NCBI RefSeq assembly: GCF_003846185.1
Contig: NZ_ML123034.1
Span: 4,626,250 to 4,679,414, forward strand
Length of the DNA stretch: 53,165 nucleotides
Source of the DNA: Streptomyces sp. ADI96-02
GTDB lineage: Bacteria; Actinomycetota; Actinomycetes; Streptomycetales; Streptomycetaceae
Direction: 5' to 3'
Made by a program: the position numbers and the translations under genes
Notes under the pieces: generated by a model
Database searches by the model: none
What the model saw: the letters and a program-made list of their open reading frames with translations, nothing else
Told to the model about the DNA's origin: nothing
Shown here: positions 38,283 through 47,039 of the stretch, in pieces
How positions within the stretch are numbered: position 1 is the first letter of the stretch
Layout: each line of letters starts with the position of its first letter

Positions 38283-40447
38283 GTCGCGGTCCCTTTCGCC
38301 GTCCCCCGAAGCGCCTCCCGGCACAGCGCCAGGAGCCTCTCGTCCTCGTAGGTGTCGTGGCTGCCGTACCCGCCGTCCATCGCGTTATGACGGCGTACGG
38401 AGGCCAGCTCGACGCGGAGCGCTCGCGCCGCGGCCGAGCCCGCCCCCACCGGTCCCATCCGTGCCAGGCATTGTGCCACCCGGACGCGCGCGTGCCGGCT
38501 CTGCTCCCAGGCGGCCAGCAGCACCTCCGTGCTCTCCGGCTCCCGCCCCGTCACCTCCCACAGGGCGATCGCCGCGTCCACGCGCAGCCACAGCTCGTCG
38601 TGGGCCAGCAGCCCGCGCAGCCGGGGCGCCACGGCCGCCGCCCGCGGCCCGAGCGCCCCGAGCGCGGTCGCCGCGGCCCGCCGGTGGTGCACCTGGTCCG
38701 AGCCCAGCCCCTCCAGCAGTACCGGAAGCACCGCCTCCGTGTCGCCGGAGACCGCCCACAGGGCTTCCGCCGCCTCCGTCGCCGCCGGCGTCCCCGGGCG
38801 GCGTATCAGGCCCCTCAGCTCCGGCTCCGCGCACCGCGCGGCCGGCCCGAACGACCCCAGCGCCCGCAGCGCCGCCGTACGCAGCCACTCGCCCCGGTAC
38901 TCCGGAGCCCCGCGCAGCACCCGCAGCACCTCCGGGGCCGCCTCGCCGGCCCGCAGCCCGGTCAGCCCGGCGAGCAGCGGATTGGCCCGGTCGTACGCCC
39001 CCTCGTCCAGGTCCACCGCGGCGAGCCTGCGCCGCAGCGCCCCGGCGAGCGGCCGGGCCGCCTCCCCGAGGTGCCCGACGGCGAACCCCGCGTCGTGCGG
39101 CACCTCCGGCAACTCCAGGGCCGCCGCCAGGGCCGGCACCACCCGCGCGTCTCCCAGCCGGGCCAGCGCCTTCACGGTCGAGCCGAGCCCCGGCGGACCA
39201 CTGGCCCACGCCTTCACCCAGCCGCCCGGGTCCGCGGCGAGGCGGGCCGCCAGGGCGTCCGCGGCCGGTGCGGCGAGACCGAACAGCTCCTCCAGCACGT
39301 GCGAGGCGGCCTCGGCCAGCCGGGGCTCGGGGTCGGCGAGCTGATCGCCGACCAGCGCCACCAGCTCCTCGTACGGGCCGCGCCAGGCCCGGATCAGCCC
39401 GCCGCTCATCCGCACGGCGTCGACCCGCTGGCCGCAGTCGGGGCTGCGCAACTGGTCGATGAGCAGCGCCGTACGGTCCCCGACCCGGTCGTCGAGCCCG
39501 ACGTGCAGGGTGCGCAGCAGATCGGCGGCCCAGGGCGCGGCGCGCCCCGCGCTCTCCTGGGCGGACAGCGACCGCACCTGCCCGACGAGCGTGTCCACCG
39601 CGACGTGCTCGGAGCAGGAGACCTCGGCGCCCTGGGCCTGCTCGGCCTCCGGCTCCGCCTCGCCGTCGGCGTCCGGCTCCCGTTCCTGCCCCGGGCCGTG
39701 CTCCGGCGGGCCGCCCGGCGCGCGGCGCAGCTCCCGCAGCAGCCCGGAGACCACCGGGACCACGTCGCCGGGCAGCACCTCGGGCGAGCAGCGGGCCAAT
39801 TGGGCCAGGGCGGCGAGCCGCAGGCCCGGCGGGTGCGCCTGGGCGGCCAGCCGGTTCAGCCAGTCCGCCACCCGGCCCGCCAGCGGGCGGTGCCGCAGCG
39901 CGACCCGCCCGGCCGCCTCCACGAGCGCCAGCCGCACCTCCTCGTCCGGCTCCACCGGCAGCCGCTCCCGCAGCAGCGCCAGCACCCGCACCGGGTGCCG
40001 GTGCAGGGTGGCGAGCGCCAGCGGGGCGGCCAGCCGCACGCCCGGGTCCTCATCGGCGATCAGCTCGAAGAACACCTCCGCGCCCGCGGTGACGGCCGCC
40101 GCCGCCATGGCGTAGTTCGCGGCGCCCTCGATCTCGTCCTCGTCGAACTCGGCCTCGTCGTCCTCGTCCAGGTCGAAGCCGCCGATGCTGGTCAGCAGCT
40201 CGACGACGCCGCCCCGGTCCTGCACGCCCGGGTGCACGGCCAGCTCGAACAGGAACGGGATGCACGCGAGCGTGCAGGCGTAGACGTCGCCCTGGTGGTG
40301 CACCGCGCCGTACATGCCGTCGAGTGCGGTCTCCCGCTCCGCGGGGTCGGCGGAGGCCAGGCCCCGCAGGAGCGCCGGCACGTCGTCGGCAGGCCCGTAG
40401 GCATGCTCCATCGAGGCCCAGTCGACCTCATCGATCCCCGAGAACAC
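38279..40447 (-). CDS. large HEAT-repeat protein
   Basis: 722 residues from the GTG at 40447, supported by GGGGAGGGG upstream. It is almost entirely alpha-helical, with recurrent HEAT-type units such as DPGVRLAAPLALATL, DPEPRLAEAASHVLEELF, GDARVVPALAAALE and HHRRAAATALGALG. An acidic insert near residues 100-115 (DLDEDDEAEFDEDEIE) and another Glu/Ala-rich insert near 265-290 break the array. No enzyme motif and no membrane segment, so it is a cytosolic scaffold. It is translationally coupled to the zinc-ribbon gene. Confidence 0.82.
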   Translation of the reverse strand: MFSGIDEVDWASMEHAYGPADDVPALLRGLASADPAERETALDGMYGAVHHQGDVYACTLACIPFLFELAVHPGVQDRGGVVELLTSIGGFDLDEDDEAEFDEDEIEGAANYAMAAAAVTAGAEVFFELIADEDPGVRLAAPLALATLHRHPVRVLALLRERLPVEPDEEVRLALVEAAGRVALRHRPLAGRVADWLNRLAAQAHPPGLRLAALAQLARCSPEVLPGDVVPVVSGLLRELRRAPGGPPEHGPGQEREPDADGEAEPEAEQAQGAEVSCSEHVAVDTLVGQVRSLSAQESAGRAAPWAADLLRTLHVGLDDRVGDRTALLIDQLRSPDCGQRVDAVRMSGGLIRAWRGPYEELVALVGDQLADPEPRLAEAASHVLEELFGLAAPAADALAARLAADPGGWVKAWASGPPGLGSTVKALARLGDARVVPALAAALELPEVPHDAGFAVGHLGEAARPLAGALRRRLAAVDLDEGAYDRANPLLAGLTGLRAGEAAPEVLRVLRGAPEYRGEWLRTAALRALGSFGPAARCAEPELRGLIRRPGTPAATEAAEALWAVSGDTEAVLPVLLEGLGSDQVHHRRAAATALGALGPRAAAVAPRLRGLLAHDELWLRVDAAIALWEVTGREPESTEVLLAAWEQSRHARVRVAQCLARMGPVGAGSAAARALRVELASVRRHNAMDGGYGSHDTYEDERLLALCREALRGTAKGTAT

Positions 40448-40682
40448 GCCATCCCCTCCCCACGACCACGTCGGCGCCCGGACCGGCCGCCCTCGCGCCG
40501 AGCCGGTCCGCCACACCCCTGCGGGCGCACCCCGTAGAAAGCGCCTGCGCAGAGTGTGCACCACCGCTCCGACAATCCACCCGCCACTTGTGGCCTTTCC
40601 TCGCGCCGTGACCACCTCATGACCTGCTCATGGCGAGATGGGCGGTCGGGAGCTGTGAGCAGCCTGTGTGTTCCGGCCAAAC

Positions 40683-40718
40683 GTCCGCCCGGGACCCGTA
40701 CGCGGGACGACGGCGGAC
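40683..40718 (-). terminator. hairpin after the ligD-type polymerase gene
   Basis: GTCCGCC (40683-40689) pairs with GGCGGAC (40712-40718), and an inner CCCG/CGGG stem is stacked inside. It begins a few bases past the stop codon. Confidence 0.5.
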
Positions 40719-40724
40719 TCCGCC

Positions 40725-41615
40725 TCAGGCCGGCAGCGGACGGGCCCTGCGGCGGTCGAGCAGCGGGCCGAGCAGATCGCCGTACCGGTCCAGCCGGGCC
40801 GCCATGCCGTCCGCACGGAACACCAGGTCCGCCGGGCTCCGGCAGGCCGCCACCTCGTCCCACGTGACGGGCGCGGACACGGTCGGCTCGGCGGCGGCCC
40901 GCAGGGTGTACGGGGTGGCGGTGGTCTTCGCGGCGGCGTTCTGGCTGAAGTCCACGAAGACCTTCCCAGGGCGCAGGGCCCGTTTCATCCGGTCCAGGGC
41001 CAGCTCCGGCAGCGCGCCCCGCGCCTCCGCCGCGAGCCGCTTCGCGTACGCGGAGACCCGGGCGGACGGCGTCGGCTCCAGCGGGACGAGCAGATGCAGT
41101 CCCTTGGCCCCGGAGGTCTTCGCGCAGGCGGTCAGCCCGTCCGCCGCCAGCCGCTCCCGCAGCCAGAGCGCCACCGCGCAGCACTCCACGGCGGTGGCGG
41201 GAGCACCGGGGTCCAGGTCGAACACCATCCGGTCGGCGACCTCCGGGGTGTCCGTGCGCCACTGCGGCGTGTGGAATTCCACCACCAGGTTGGCCGCCCA
41301 CACCAGCGACGCCAGGTCCTGGACGACCACCTGCCGGGTCTCCTCCTCCTCGTGCCGGGGCATCACCGCGGTCTCCACCCAGGCGGGCGTACCCGGTGGC
41401 GGATTCTTCGTGAAGAAGCGCAGTCCTCCGGGCCCGTCCGGGTAGCGCAGGAACGACACCGGGCGGTGCCGGAGGTGGTCCAGGATCGCTCCGGCCGCGA
41501 CGGCCGCGTAGTAGTGCAGCACCTCGCCCTTGGTGGTCCCGGTGGCCGGATACAGCACCTTGTCGAGGTTGCTGAGCGACAGGCGTCGCCCCTCCACCTC
41601 CGTGATGGGCGTCAT
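40725..41615 (-). CDS. ligD: stand-alone LigD-type polymerase/primase domain protein (NHEJ)
   Basis: 296 residues. It corresponds to the polymerase domain of LigD: SNLDKVLYP at the N-terminus, the strand RMVFDLDPG with the two catalytic aspartates, TSGAKGLHLLVPL, and the closing helices with DRMKRALRPGKVFVDFSQN. Ligase and phosphoesterase domains are absent. In actinobacteria such separate domains act with Ku in non-homologous end joining, adding ribo- or deoxynucleotides at broken ends. The gene is divergent from ku across 78 bases, so the two probably share control. No clear ribosome-binding site; possibly leaderless. Confidence 0.92.
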   Translation of the reverse strand: MTPITEVEGRRLSLSNLDKVLYPATGTTKGEVLHYYAAVAAGAILDHLRHRPVSFLRYPDGPGGLRFFTKNPPPGTPAWVETAVMPRHEEEETRQVVVQDLASLVWAANLVVEFHTPQWRTDTPEVADRMVFDLDPGAPATAVECCAVALWLRERLAADGLTACAKTSGAKGLHLLVPLEPTPSARVSAYAKRLAAEARGALPELALDRMKRALRPGKVFVDFSQNAAAKTTATPYTLRAAAEPTVSAPVTWDEVAACRSPADLVFRADGMAARLDRYGDLLGPLLDRRRARPLPA

Positions 41616-41651
41616 ACGATAAGAATCACACGAAATTCTCCCTAAGCGCCT

Positions 41652-41679
41652 TGAGCGTCCCAAAGTTTCCTGAGCGTCC
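41652..41679. repeat. direct repeat TGAGCGTCC in the ligD-ku divergent promoter
   Basis: TGAGCGTCC occurs at 41652-41660 and 41671-41679, each followed by an A-rich CAAAG/AAAAG. A related TAAGCGCC lies just before. The 19-base spacing puts both copies on the same face of the helix within about two turns. Confidence 0.5.
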
Positions 41680-41693
41680 AAAAGGGGTGAACG

Positions 41694-42926
41694 GTGAGGT
41701 CCATATGGAACGGCGCGATCTCCTTCGGGCTGGTGAGCATTCCGGTCAAGCTGATCAACGCCACGGAGAACCACGCGGTGAGCTTCCGGCAGATCCACCT
41801 CGCCGACGGCGGCCGTATCCGCTACCGCAAGGTCTGTGAACTGGACGAGGAGGAGGTGGGCGGGGCCGAGGTCGGCAAGGCGTACGAGGACGCGGACGGG
41901 ACGATGATCCCGATCACCGACGAGGACCTGGCCCAGCTCCCGCTCCCCACCGCCAAGACGATCGAGATCGTCGCCTTCGTGCCCGCCGGCGCGATCGATC
42001 CGCTCCAGATGGACGCGGCGTACTACCTGTCCGCCAACGGCGTTCCGGCGGCCAAGCCGTACACGCTGCTGCGCGAGGCGCTGAGGCGGAGCGACAGGGT
42101 CGCCGTCGCGAAGTACGCGCTGCGCGGGCGCGAACGGCTCGGGATGCTCCGGGTCGTCGACCAGGTGATCGCCATGCACGCGCTCCTGTGGCCGGACGAG
42201 ATCCGGGCCCCCGAAGGCGTCGCCCCGGACGCCGGGGTCACGGTCCGCGACGCCGAACTCGACCTGGCGGACGCCTTGATGAACACGCTGGGCGACGTCG
42301 ATGTCGACGGCCTGCACGACGACTACCGCGCTGCGGTGGAGGAGCTCGTCGCCGCGAAGGCCGCGGGAGAGGAACCGGACCGTGCCGCGTCCGACGACTC
42401 CGAGGGCGGCCAGGTCATCGACCTGCTCGCGGCCCTGGAGAACAGCGTCCGGGCGGCGGAGAAGTCCCGGGGCGGCGGGCGGGGGAAGAGCGCGAAGAGC
42501 GCCAAGAGCGCGAAGGACGGGGCCGACGGTGGGGACGGCGACGGCGGCATGGCTGACGTGCACCCCATCAGGAAGGAGACCGCGCCCGGGAGGTCGTCGG
42601 CGAAGGCGCCGGGGAAGGCGCCGGGGAGAAGGAGCACGGCCAAGAAGACCGCGTCCGCGAAGTCTCCGGCCAGGACGAGCACGGCGAAGAAGTCCACGGC
42701 CAAGAAGTCCACGGCCAAGAAGGCGACAGCGAAGAACGCGACGGCGAAGAAGTCCACGGCGAAGAAGTCCTCGGCGAGCAAGTCCGCGACAGGGAAGACC
42801 GCCTCCGCGTCGTCCTCGGCACCCTCCTCCTCGTCGTCGTCCTCGGGCAGGAAGCGGACGTCGTCGTCGGCCGGGCGCGGTGACGGCAGGAAGACGGCCA
42901 CCGCCCACAGACGCAGCTCCGCCTGA
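41694..42926 (+). CDS. ku: Ku DNA end-binding protein with histone-H1-like tail
   Basis: 410 residues from the GTG at 41694, with AAAGGGG upstream. The Ku core (about 1-255) begins MRSIWNGAISFGLVSIPVKL and contains KTIEIVAFVPAGAIDPLQMD and KYALRGRERLGMLRV. It forms a homodimeric ring on double-strand ends and recruits LigD. The C-terminal 140 residues are extreme: repeats of STAKK/ATAKK and Ser-rich runs, strongly basic, like actinobacterial histone-like tails, likely giving extra DNA binding. The tail is longer than in many Ku proteins, so the gene may evolve by repeat expansion there. Confidence 0.95.
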   Translation: MRSIWNGAISFGLVSIPVKLINATENHAVSFRQIHLADGGRIRYRKVCELDEEEVGGAEVGKAYEDADGTMIPITDEDLAQLPLPTAKTIEIVAFVPAGAIDPLQMDAAYYLSANGVPAAKPYTLLREALRRSDRVAVAKYALRGRERLGMLRVVDQVIAMHALLWPDEIRAPEGVAPDAGVTVRDAELDLADALMNTLGDVDVDGLHDDYRAAVEELVAAKAAGEEPDRAASDDSEGGQVIDLLAALENSVRAAEKSRGGGRGKSAKSAKSAKDGADGGDGDGGMADVHPIRKETAPGRSSAKAPGKAPGRRSTAKKTASAKSPARTSTAKKSTAKKSTAKKATAKNATAKKSTAKKSSASKSATGKTASASSSAPSSSSSSSGRKRTSSSAGRGDGRKTATAHRRSSA

Positions 42927-42963
42927 GGCCGTAAGCGCCCGGCACGCGCGCCCCGGCCCGACG

Positions 42964-43068
42964 CCCACACCCCGAACGCCCGCCCCGCCGGGCGCGTTGG
43001 CGAACGCCCGCTCCTCCGCAGCGCGTTGGCGAACGCCCGCCCCACCGCCGCGCGTTGGCGTACGGCGC
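42964..43068. repeat. 29-bp-period tandem repeat downstream of ku
   Basis: CGCGTTGGCG recurs at 42993, 43022 and 43051, exactly 29 bases apart. The first two copies extend to CGCGTTGGCGAACGCCCG; a decayed copy precedes at about 42973 (CGAACGCCCGC). No gene is seen in 42927-43189. Confidence 0.8.
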
Positions 43069-43176
43069 ACGGACGCGGCGCGGCGGCGCGCGGAACGAGG
43101 CCGGCGGAGGCCCGGTGCGGATCGGCGCGGGGCCCGGCCGACGCCGCCCCGCCTGTCGGCTGTCGTACGCCCCCCG

Positions 43177-43182
43177 TACGCT
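43177..43182 (+). promoter_or_regulatory. -10 element TACGCT for leaderless kinase start
   Basis: TACGCT is followed by seven bases and the ATG at 43190, with no ribosome-binding site. Confidence 0.5.
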
Positions 43183-43189
43183 ACGGCGC

Positions 43190-44842
43190 ATGAGCGCTCA
43201 GACCCCGTCCGAACGGGTCATCGACGGCCGCTTCACGCTCGTGGAGCGGCTGGGCAGCGGCGGCATGGGCATGGTCTGGCGGGCCCGCGACCTGGCCCTG
43301 CACCGCGACGTCGCCCTCAAGGAGGTGCGGCCCCCGGACCCCGCGCTCGCGGACTACGACCCCGAGGGCGCCCGCACCCTGCGCGCCCGGGTGCTGCGCG
43401 AGGCGCGCGCCCTCGCCCGCCTCGACCACCCCAACGTGGTCACCGTCCACCACATCGTCGATCCCGGCGAGGACGCCTACCCCTGGATCGTGATGGAGCT
43501 GGTGCCCGGCTCCTCCCTCCACGACCGGCTGGCCGAAGGCCCCATGGCGCCGGCCGAGGCCGCCGGACTGGGCCGCGGCATCCTCTGCGCCCTCCGCGCG
43601 GCCCACGCCTGCGGTATCCAGCACCGCGACGTGAAGCCCGCCAACGTGCTGCTGCGCACCGACGGTCGGCCCGTCCTCACCGACTTCGGGATCGCCGCGA
43701 TCCGCGAGTCCACCAGCCTCACCATGACCGGCGCGCTCATCGGCTCACCCGACTACATAGCCCCCGAACGCATCCGCGGCGTCGAGGGCGACCCGTCGTC
43801 CGACCTCTGGTCGCTCGGCATGATGCTGTACGTAGCCGTCGAGGGCGTCCACCCGCTGCGCCGGGCCACCACGCTGGCCACCCTGGCGGCGGTGCTGGAC
43901 GAGGAGATCCCGCCGCCGGTCCGGGCCGGGGCGCTCGCACCGGTCCTGACCGCGCTGCTCACCCGGGACCTCGCGGCCCGTCCCGACGCGGAGACACTGG
44001 AGCGGATGCTGGCCGACGCGGCGAACGGCGTCCACGGGGCGGCCCCGACGCCCACCGGTCCCCCGCAGGACTCGTACGCGAGCCCGACCCCGCCGACGCT
44101 CGCCGAGAACGAGAATGAGAACCAGGGCGAGGGCGAGCGGCGGAGCAGCCCAGCCCGGCGCACGACGCGGCGGCTCGCCATCGCCTCGTCCGCCGGCGCG
44201 GCGGCGGTCCTGGCAGGCGTCGCCCTGTGGGCGGTCGGCCCGCTCTCCCTCGGCGGCGGCGCCGACGACGACCGCCGCACCTCGGCGAACCCGACGGCCG
44301 ACGGCTTCGGCCCGGCCCCCGCCCCGCCCGCTCCGGCGGCCGGAGGGGCTGCGGGCGACGCGGTGGGCGAGAAGGAAACCGCCCCTGCCGAGAGCCTGTT
44401 GACCCCCGCGGGAGCGCGGGCGGCCGTCCAGGCGCTGAAGCCGCTGATGGGCGGCACCGAGGTCACCGACTTCACGCTCTACGACGAGCACGCCTCCGCC
44501 CAGGCCCCGTTGAAGTCCAACTCCCGCCTGTACGACCGCTTCAGCTACCGCGACGGCATGGCCAAGAACGACGACATGGGCGGCACGCTCATCTCCGGCG
44601 AGAAGCCGGTCGACCTGGAGGACGTCGACTGGGACGCCCTGCCCGCCCTGCTGCGGACGGCGGCCACGACGCTCGACATCCCGCAACTGGAGAGCCGTTA
44701 CGTCATCCTCGACCCCTCCTCGCCCTTCCACGGCGACCGCCCGGTGCTGCGGGTCTACGTCTCCGACCGGTACGGCGGAGCCTTCCTCACGGCTGACCTG
44801 GACGGGCGCGTCATCGAGAAGAACCCGCGCGAGAAGGGCTGA
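43190..44842 (+). CDS. membrane Ser/Thr protein kinase (Hanks type)
   Basis: 550 residues from the ATG at 43190; a longer upstream opening lacks kinase similarity. An intact kinase domain (about 14-275): glycine loop GSGGMGMVW, Lys44 in VALKEV, HRDVKPANVLL, DFGIAAI and YIAPERI. A disordered linker leads to one membrane segment (ASSAGAAAVLAGVALWAVG, about 325-345) and an extracellular C-terminal domain (about 390-550) without PASTA repeats; its ligand is unknown. It phosphorylates cytosolic substrates in response to an external or membrane signal. It converges on the large membrane protein gene with 20 bases between stops. Confidence 0.93.
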   Translation: MSAQTPSERVIDGRFTLVERLGSGGMGMVWRARDLALHRDVALKEVRPPDPALADYDPEGARTLRARVLREARALARLDHPNVVTVHHIVDPGEDAYPWIVMELVPGSSLHDRLAEGPMAPAEAAGLGRGILCALRAAHACGIQHRDVKPANVLLRTDGRPVLTDFGIAAIRESTSLTMTGALIGSPDYIAPERIRGVEGDPSSDLWSLGMMLYVAVEGVHPLRRATTLATLAAVLDEEIPPPVRAGALAPVLTALLTRDLAARPDAETLERMLADAANGVHGAAPTPTGPPQDSYASPTPPTLAENENENQGEGERRSSPARRTTRRLAIASSAGAAAVLAGVALWAVGPLSLGGGADDDRRTSANPTADGFGPAPAPPAPAAGGAAGDAVGEKETAPAESLLTPAGARAAVQALKPLMGGTEVTDFTLYDEHASAQAPLKSNSRLYDRFSYRDGMAKNDDMGGTLISGEKPVDLEDVDWDALPALLRTAATTLDIPQLESRYVILDPSSPFHGDRPVLRVYVSDRYGGAFLTADLDGRVIEKNPREKG

Positions 44843-44862
44843 CCGCCCGCCGCCGGGCCCCG

Positions 44863-46602
44863 TCAGCCCCGCGTGCCCGACGCCGGTTCGTACACGTCCG
44901 GCAGCGTGGGCAGGTCCAGCCCGAACCGGTCGCGCTCGATGACATAGGTGCAACTGGTGTACGAGTAGCCCGGCTGGACCTTCGACCCCGCGGAGTAGCT
45001 GTCCACGCGGGCCGTCGCGCCGGTGCCGTGCTTGTAGAGGAAGTGGTACGAACCGGCCGGGAGCCGGAGCCGCGCCTTCGGGTAGTCCCGGCCGGCCTTG
45101 CAGGCGAGCCGCGAACCGCTCGCAGCGCTGTAGCGCTCGCAGCCGCCGCACGCCTTCAGCGTGACGGAGCCGGTGACCGGCCCGGTGTACAGCACCTCGA
45201 CCGTGTTCGGCGCGTCGTTGCTGATGACCAGGTCCATCCGGGGTCCGCCGGGCCGGCCCGAGGGCGGAAGCCGCCTGCCCGCCGACGGCCGGTCGTCGGC
45301 TATCTCGGCCGCGATGGCTATGTCGCGGGCATGCCGCGCCCGCCCGTCGCCCCGGTAGGCGCGGGCGAACCGGGTCAGGGTCTCCCGCGCCTCGGTGAAC
45401 TTCTTCTCCTCGAACTGGTCGACCCCGCAGGCGTACACGCCGTCCCGCACCCCCCGGTCCGCGTCGGCGCGCAGTGCTGAGACGTCGGCGGCGGGGAGCG
45501 CCGAGGCCGTGGCGCCGAGACCGCGCAGCACGTCCATGGCGGCGCACGGCTCGTCGCCCTTCACCGCCGCGACCTGGTCCGCGATCCGCTCGCTGATCGC
45601 CGGCCCGACCCGCCGCGCGGAAGCCGACTCGGGGAATGTGCGCAGCAGTTCGCCCAACTCCTCGCCGCCCCCGCCCACGCCGCCGAGCCGCGAGACGCCA
45701 CAGCCGTACAGCGACTCGGCCAGCGGCTCGTCCGGCCAGTCGGCGAGGCGGCCCAGCAGCTTGCGGCCGACGGTGCCGGGAAGAGTCCGCAGATAGGTCA
45801 ACGGCGCGACGGCCTCGCAGAGTTGCTTCTTCCGGTACGGAGCGGCCACCGCGTCGTAGTACGCCTTCAGCCGGTCCGGAACGAGCCGGGCCGCCCGCGA
45901 GCCGGGATGGTCCTCGGCCAGCCCGCGGTACACGCCGAGCGCGGACGCGTACGCGCCCCGGGCCGAGCCGAACGGCCGGAGCGACGCGGCGGCGACCCGC
46001 TCGTCACCGGACTCCAGCCGGTCCAGGAGCATCTGCTCCCGCGCCTCGGCCCGCGCCGAGACGTAGAACGCGGCCCCGCCGACCGGAACGGCCAGCAGCA
46101 CCACCCCCAGCCCGACCGCCACGGCCGGCCGCCACGCCCGGGCCCTCGGCGAACGGCGGGCGATCCGGGCCCCGTCGGCGGCGGCGAGGCCGAGCACGAT
46201 CAGATACCCGGCGAGCAGACCGCCGGGCACCCCGTCGGGATCGGCGGGCAGCGCGACCCACAGCAGCGCCGCCGTCGCCGCCCAGCAGACGGCGGCCCGC
46301 GCCCACCGCCCGAGCAGCGCGTAACCGAGGCCGAGCCCGGTGAGGTTGAGCAGCGCGACGCCGACGGCCCGCACGGCGGCACCGGTCGGCGGCGGCCCGA
46401 CGACGGGTGGCCGCGAGGGAGGCGGCGGAACGGCCGCACCGACTCCCGGAGGCGGCGGAACAGCCCTCCCGCTCCCGGGCACCCCGCCCCCGGGCACCCC
46501 GCCCCCGGGCACCCCGCCCCCGGGCGGCCCGCCACTTCCGGGTGCGGCTCCACCGTCCGCCGCGCTGTCCGACGAGCCCTCGAACCGATCACCGGACTCC
46601 AT
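44863..46602 (-). CDS. large membrane protein of unknown function
   Basis: 579 residues from the ATG at 46602, with GGGGGGA upstream; a GTG at 46659 is an alternative. The N-terminus is disordered, with GGGVP pentapeptide repeats (DNA repeat at 46474-46533). About four hydrophobic segments follow (roughly residues 76-180: VALLNLTGLGLGYALLG, AALLWVALPA, LLAGYLIVLGLA, VAVGLGVVLLAVPVGG). The outer part (about 190-579) is helical, TPR-like in places (FTEARETLTRFARAYRG), then a beta-rich end with paired cysteines (CGGCERY, CKAG, CTYV). Its position opposite the kinase gene hints at, but does not show, a shared function. Confidence 0.72.
   Translation of the reverse strand: MESGDRFEGSSDSAADGGAAPGSGGPPGGGVPGGGVPGGGVPGSGRAVPPPPGVGAAVPPPPSRPPVVGPPPTGAAVRAVGVALLNLTGLGLGYALLGRWARAAVCWAATAALLWVALPADPDGVPGGLLAGYLIVLGLAAADGARIARRSPRARAWRPAVAVGLGVVLLAVPVGGAAFYVSARAEAREQMLLDRLESGDERVAAASLRPFGSARGAYASALGVYRGLAEDHPGSRAARLVPDRLKAYYDAVAAPYRKKQLCEAVAPLTYLRTLPGTVGRKLLGRLADWPDEPLAESLYGCGVSRLGGVGGGGEELGELLRTFPESASARRVGPAISERIADQVAAVKGDEPCAAMDVLRGLGATASALPAADVSALRADADRGVRDGVYACGVDQFEEKKFTEARETLTRFARAYRGDGRARHARDIAIAAEIADDRPSAGRRLPPSGRPGGPRMDLVISNDAPNTVEVLYTGPVTGSVTLKACGGCERYSAASGSRLACKAGRDYPKARLRLPAGSYHFLYKHGTGATARVDSYSAGSKVQPGYSYTSCTYVIERDRFGLDLPTLPDVYEPASGTRG
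46474..46533. repeat. 15-bp in-frame tandem repeat, four units
   Basis: CCCGGGCACCCCGCC at 46474, 46489 and 46504 with a diverged fourth copy at 46519. It encodes the GGGVP repeats of the membrane protein and is a likely site of slippage. Confidence 0.85.
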
Positions 46603-46724
46603 AACGGTCCCCCCACCGTCGAGCCTCAAGGTCCCTGTGACTCTGCCCGATTCCGTCACGATTCACGCGCGATCGCGACACCGTCCTCCGCAGGTTCCGG
46701 CCGTTTCCGAAGAGGCCGAGCTGT

Positions 46725-46979
46725 TCAGGGAAGCCAGAAGATACGGCGCCATAGAAGGTTCGGGGCGTGCGGTTCGGTGATCGGCTCCATGACGAGTCGG
46801 GAGAGCGTCCATTCCAGTGCCGTGCGGTCGATGCGGGGGTGGACCACGTCGACGAGGGTGGCGGCAGAGGTGATCACGCTCACCGGGGCGCCTGAGCGGG
46901 CACGTGAAAACCAGGTGCTCGGGTCGGGGAGGTCCGTGGGAAAACGCAACAGCCGGACAGGCAGTGCGTCTTCTCGCAT
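46725..46979 (-). CDS. small hypothetical protein directly after the tRNA-Arg terminator
   Basis: 84 residues (MREDALPVRLLRFPTDLPDP start), with aromatic and Pro-rich ends and no signal or membrane segment. The ATG is immediately after the U-tract of the tRNA terminator, leaving no room for a normal ribosome-binding site or a separate promoter outside the hairpin. Amphipathic content and codon use look like coding sequence (third-position G/C high), but I do not recognise the family. It could instead start at a later internal codon or be a non-gene. Confidence 0.5.
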   Translation of the reverse strand: MREDALPVRLLRFPTDLPDPSTWFSRARSGAPVSVITSAATLVDVVHPRIDRTALEWTLSRLVMEPITEPHAPNLLWRRIFWLP

Positions 46980-46980
46980 G

Positions 46981-47019
46981 AAAAAAGGCGCTGACCGGCA
47001 TTTCTGCTGGTCAGCGCCT
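46981..47019 (-). terminator. Rho-independent terminator of tRNA-Arg
   Basis: A perfect 10-bp stem (46987-46996 with 47009-47018), extended by an A-T pair, closes a 12-base loop. Read on the minus strand it is followed by six U residues. This is the only classical U-tract terminator in the window. Confidence 0.9.
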
Positions 47020-47039
47020 CAATGGCACTTCTTGCGAAG

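Noticed and set aside
46663..47001. 112-codon frame starting inside the tRNA terminator (minus strand)
   Set aside because: It begins in the hairpin and runs in another frame over the 84-codon ORF; the sequence looks random.
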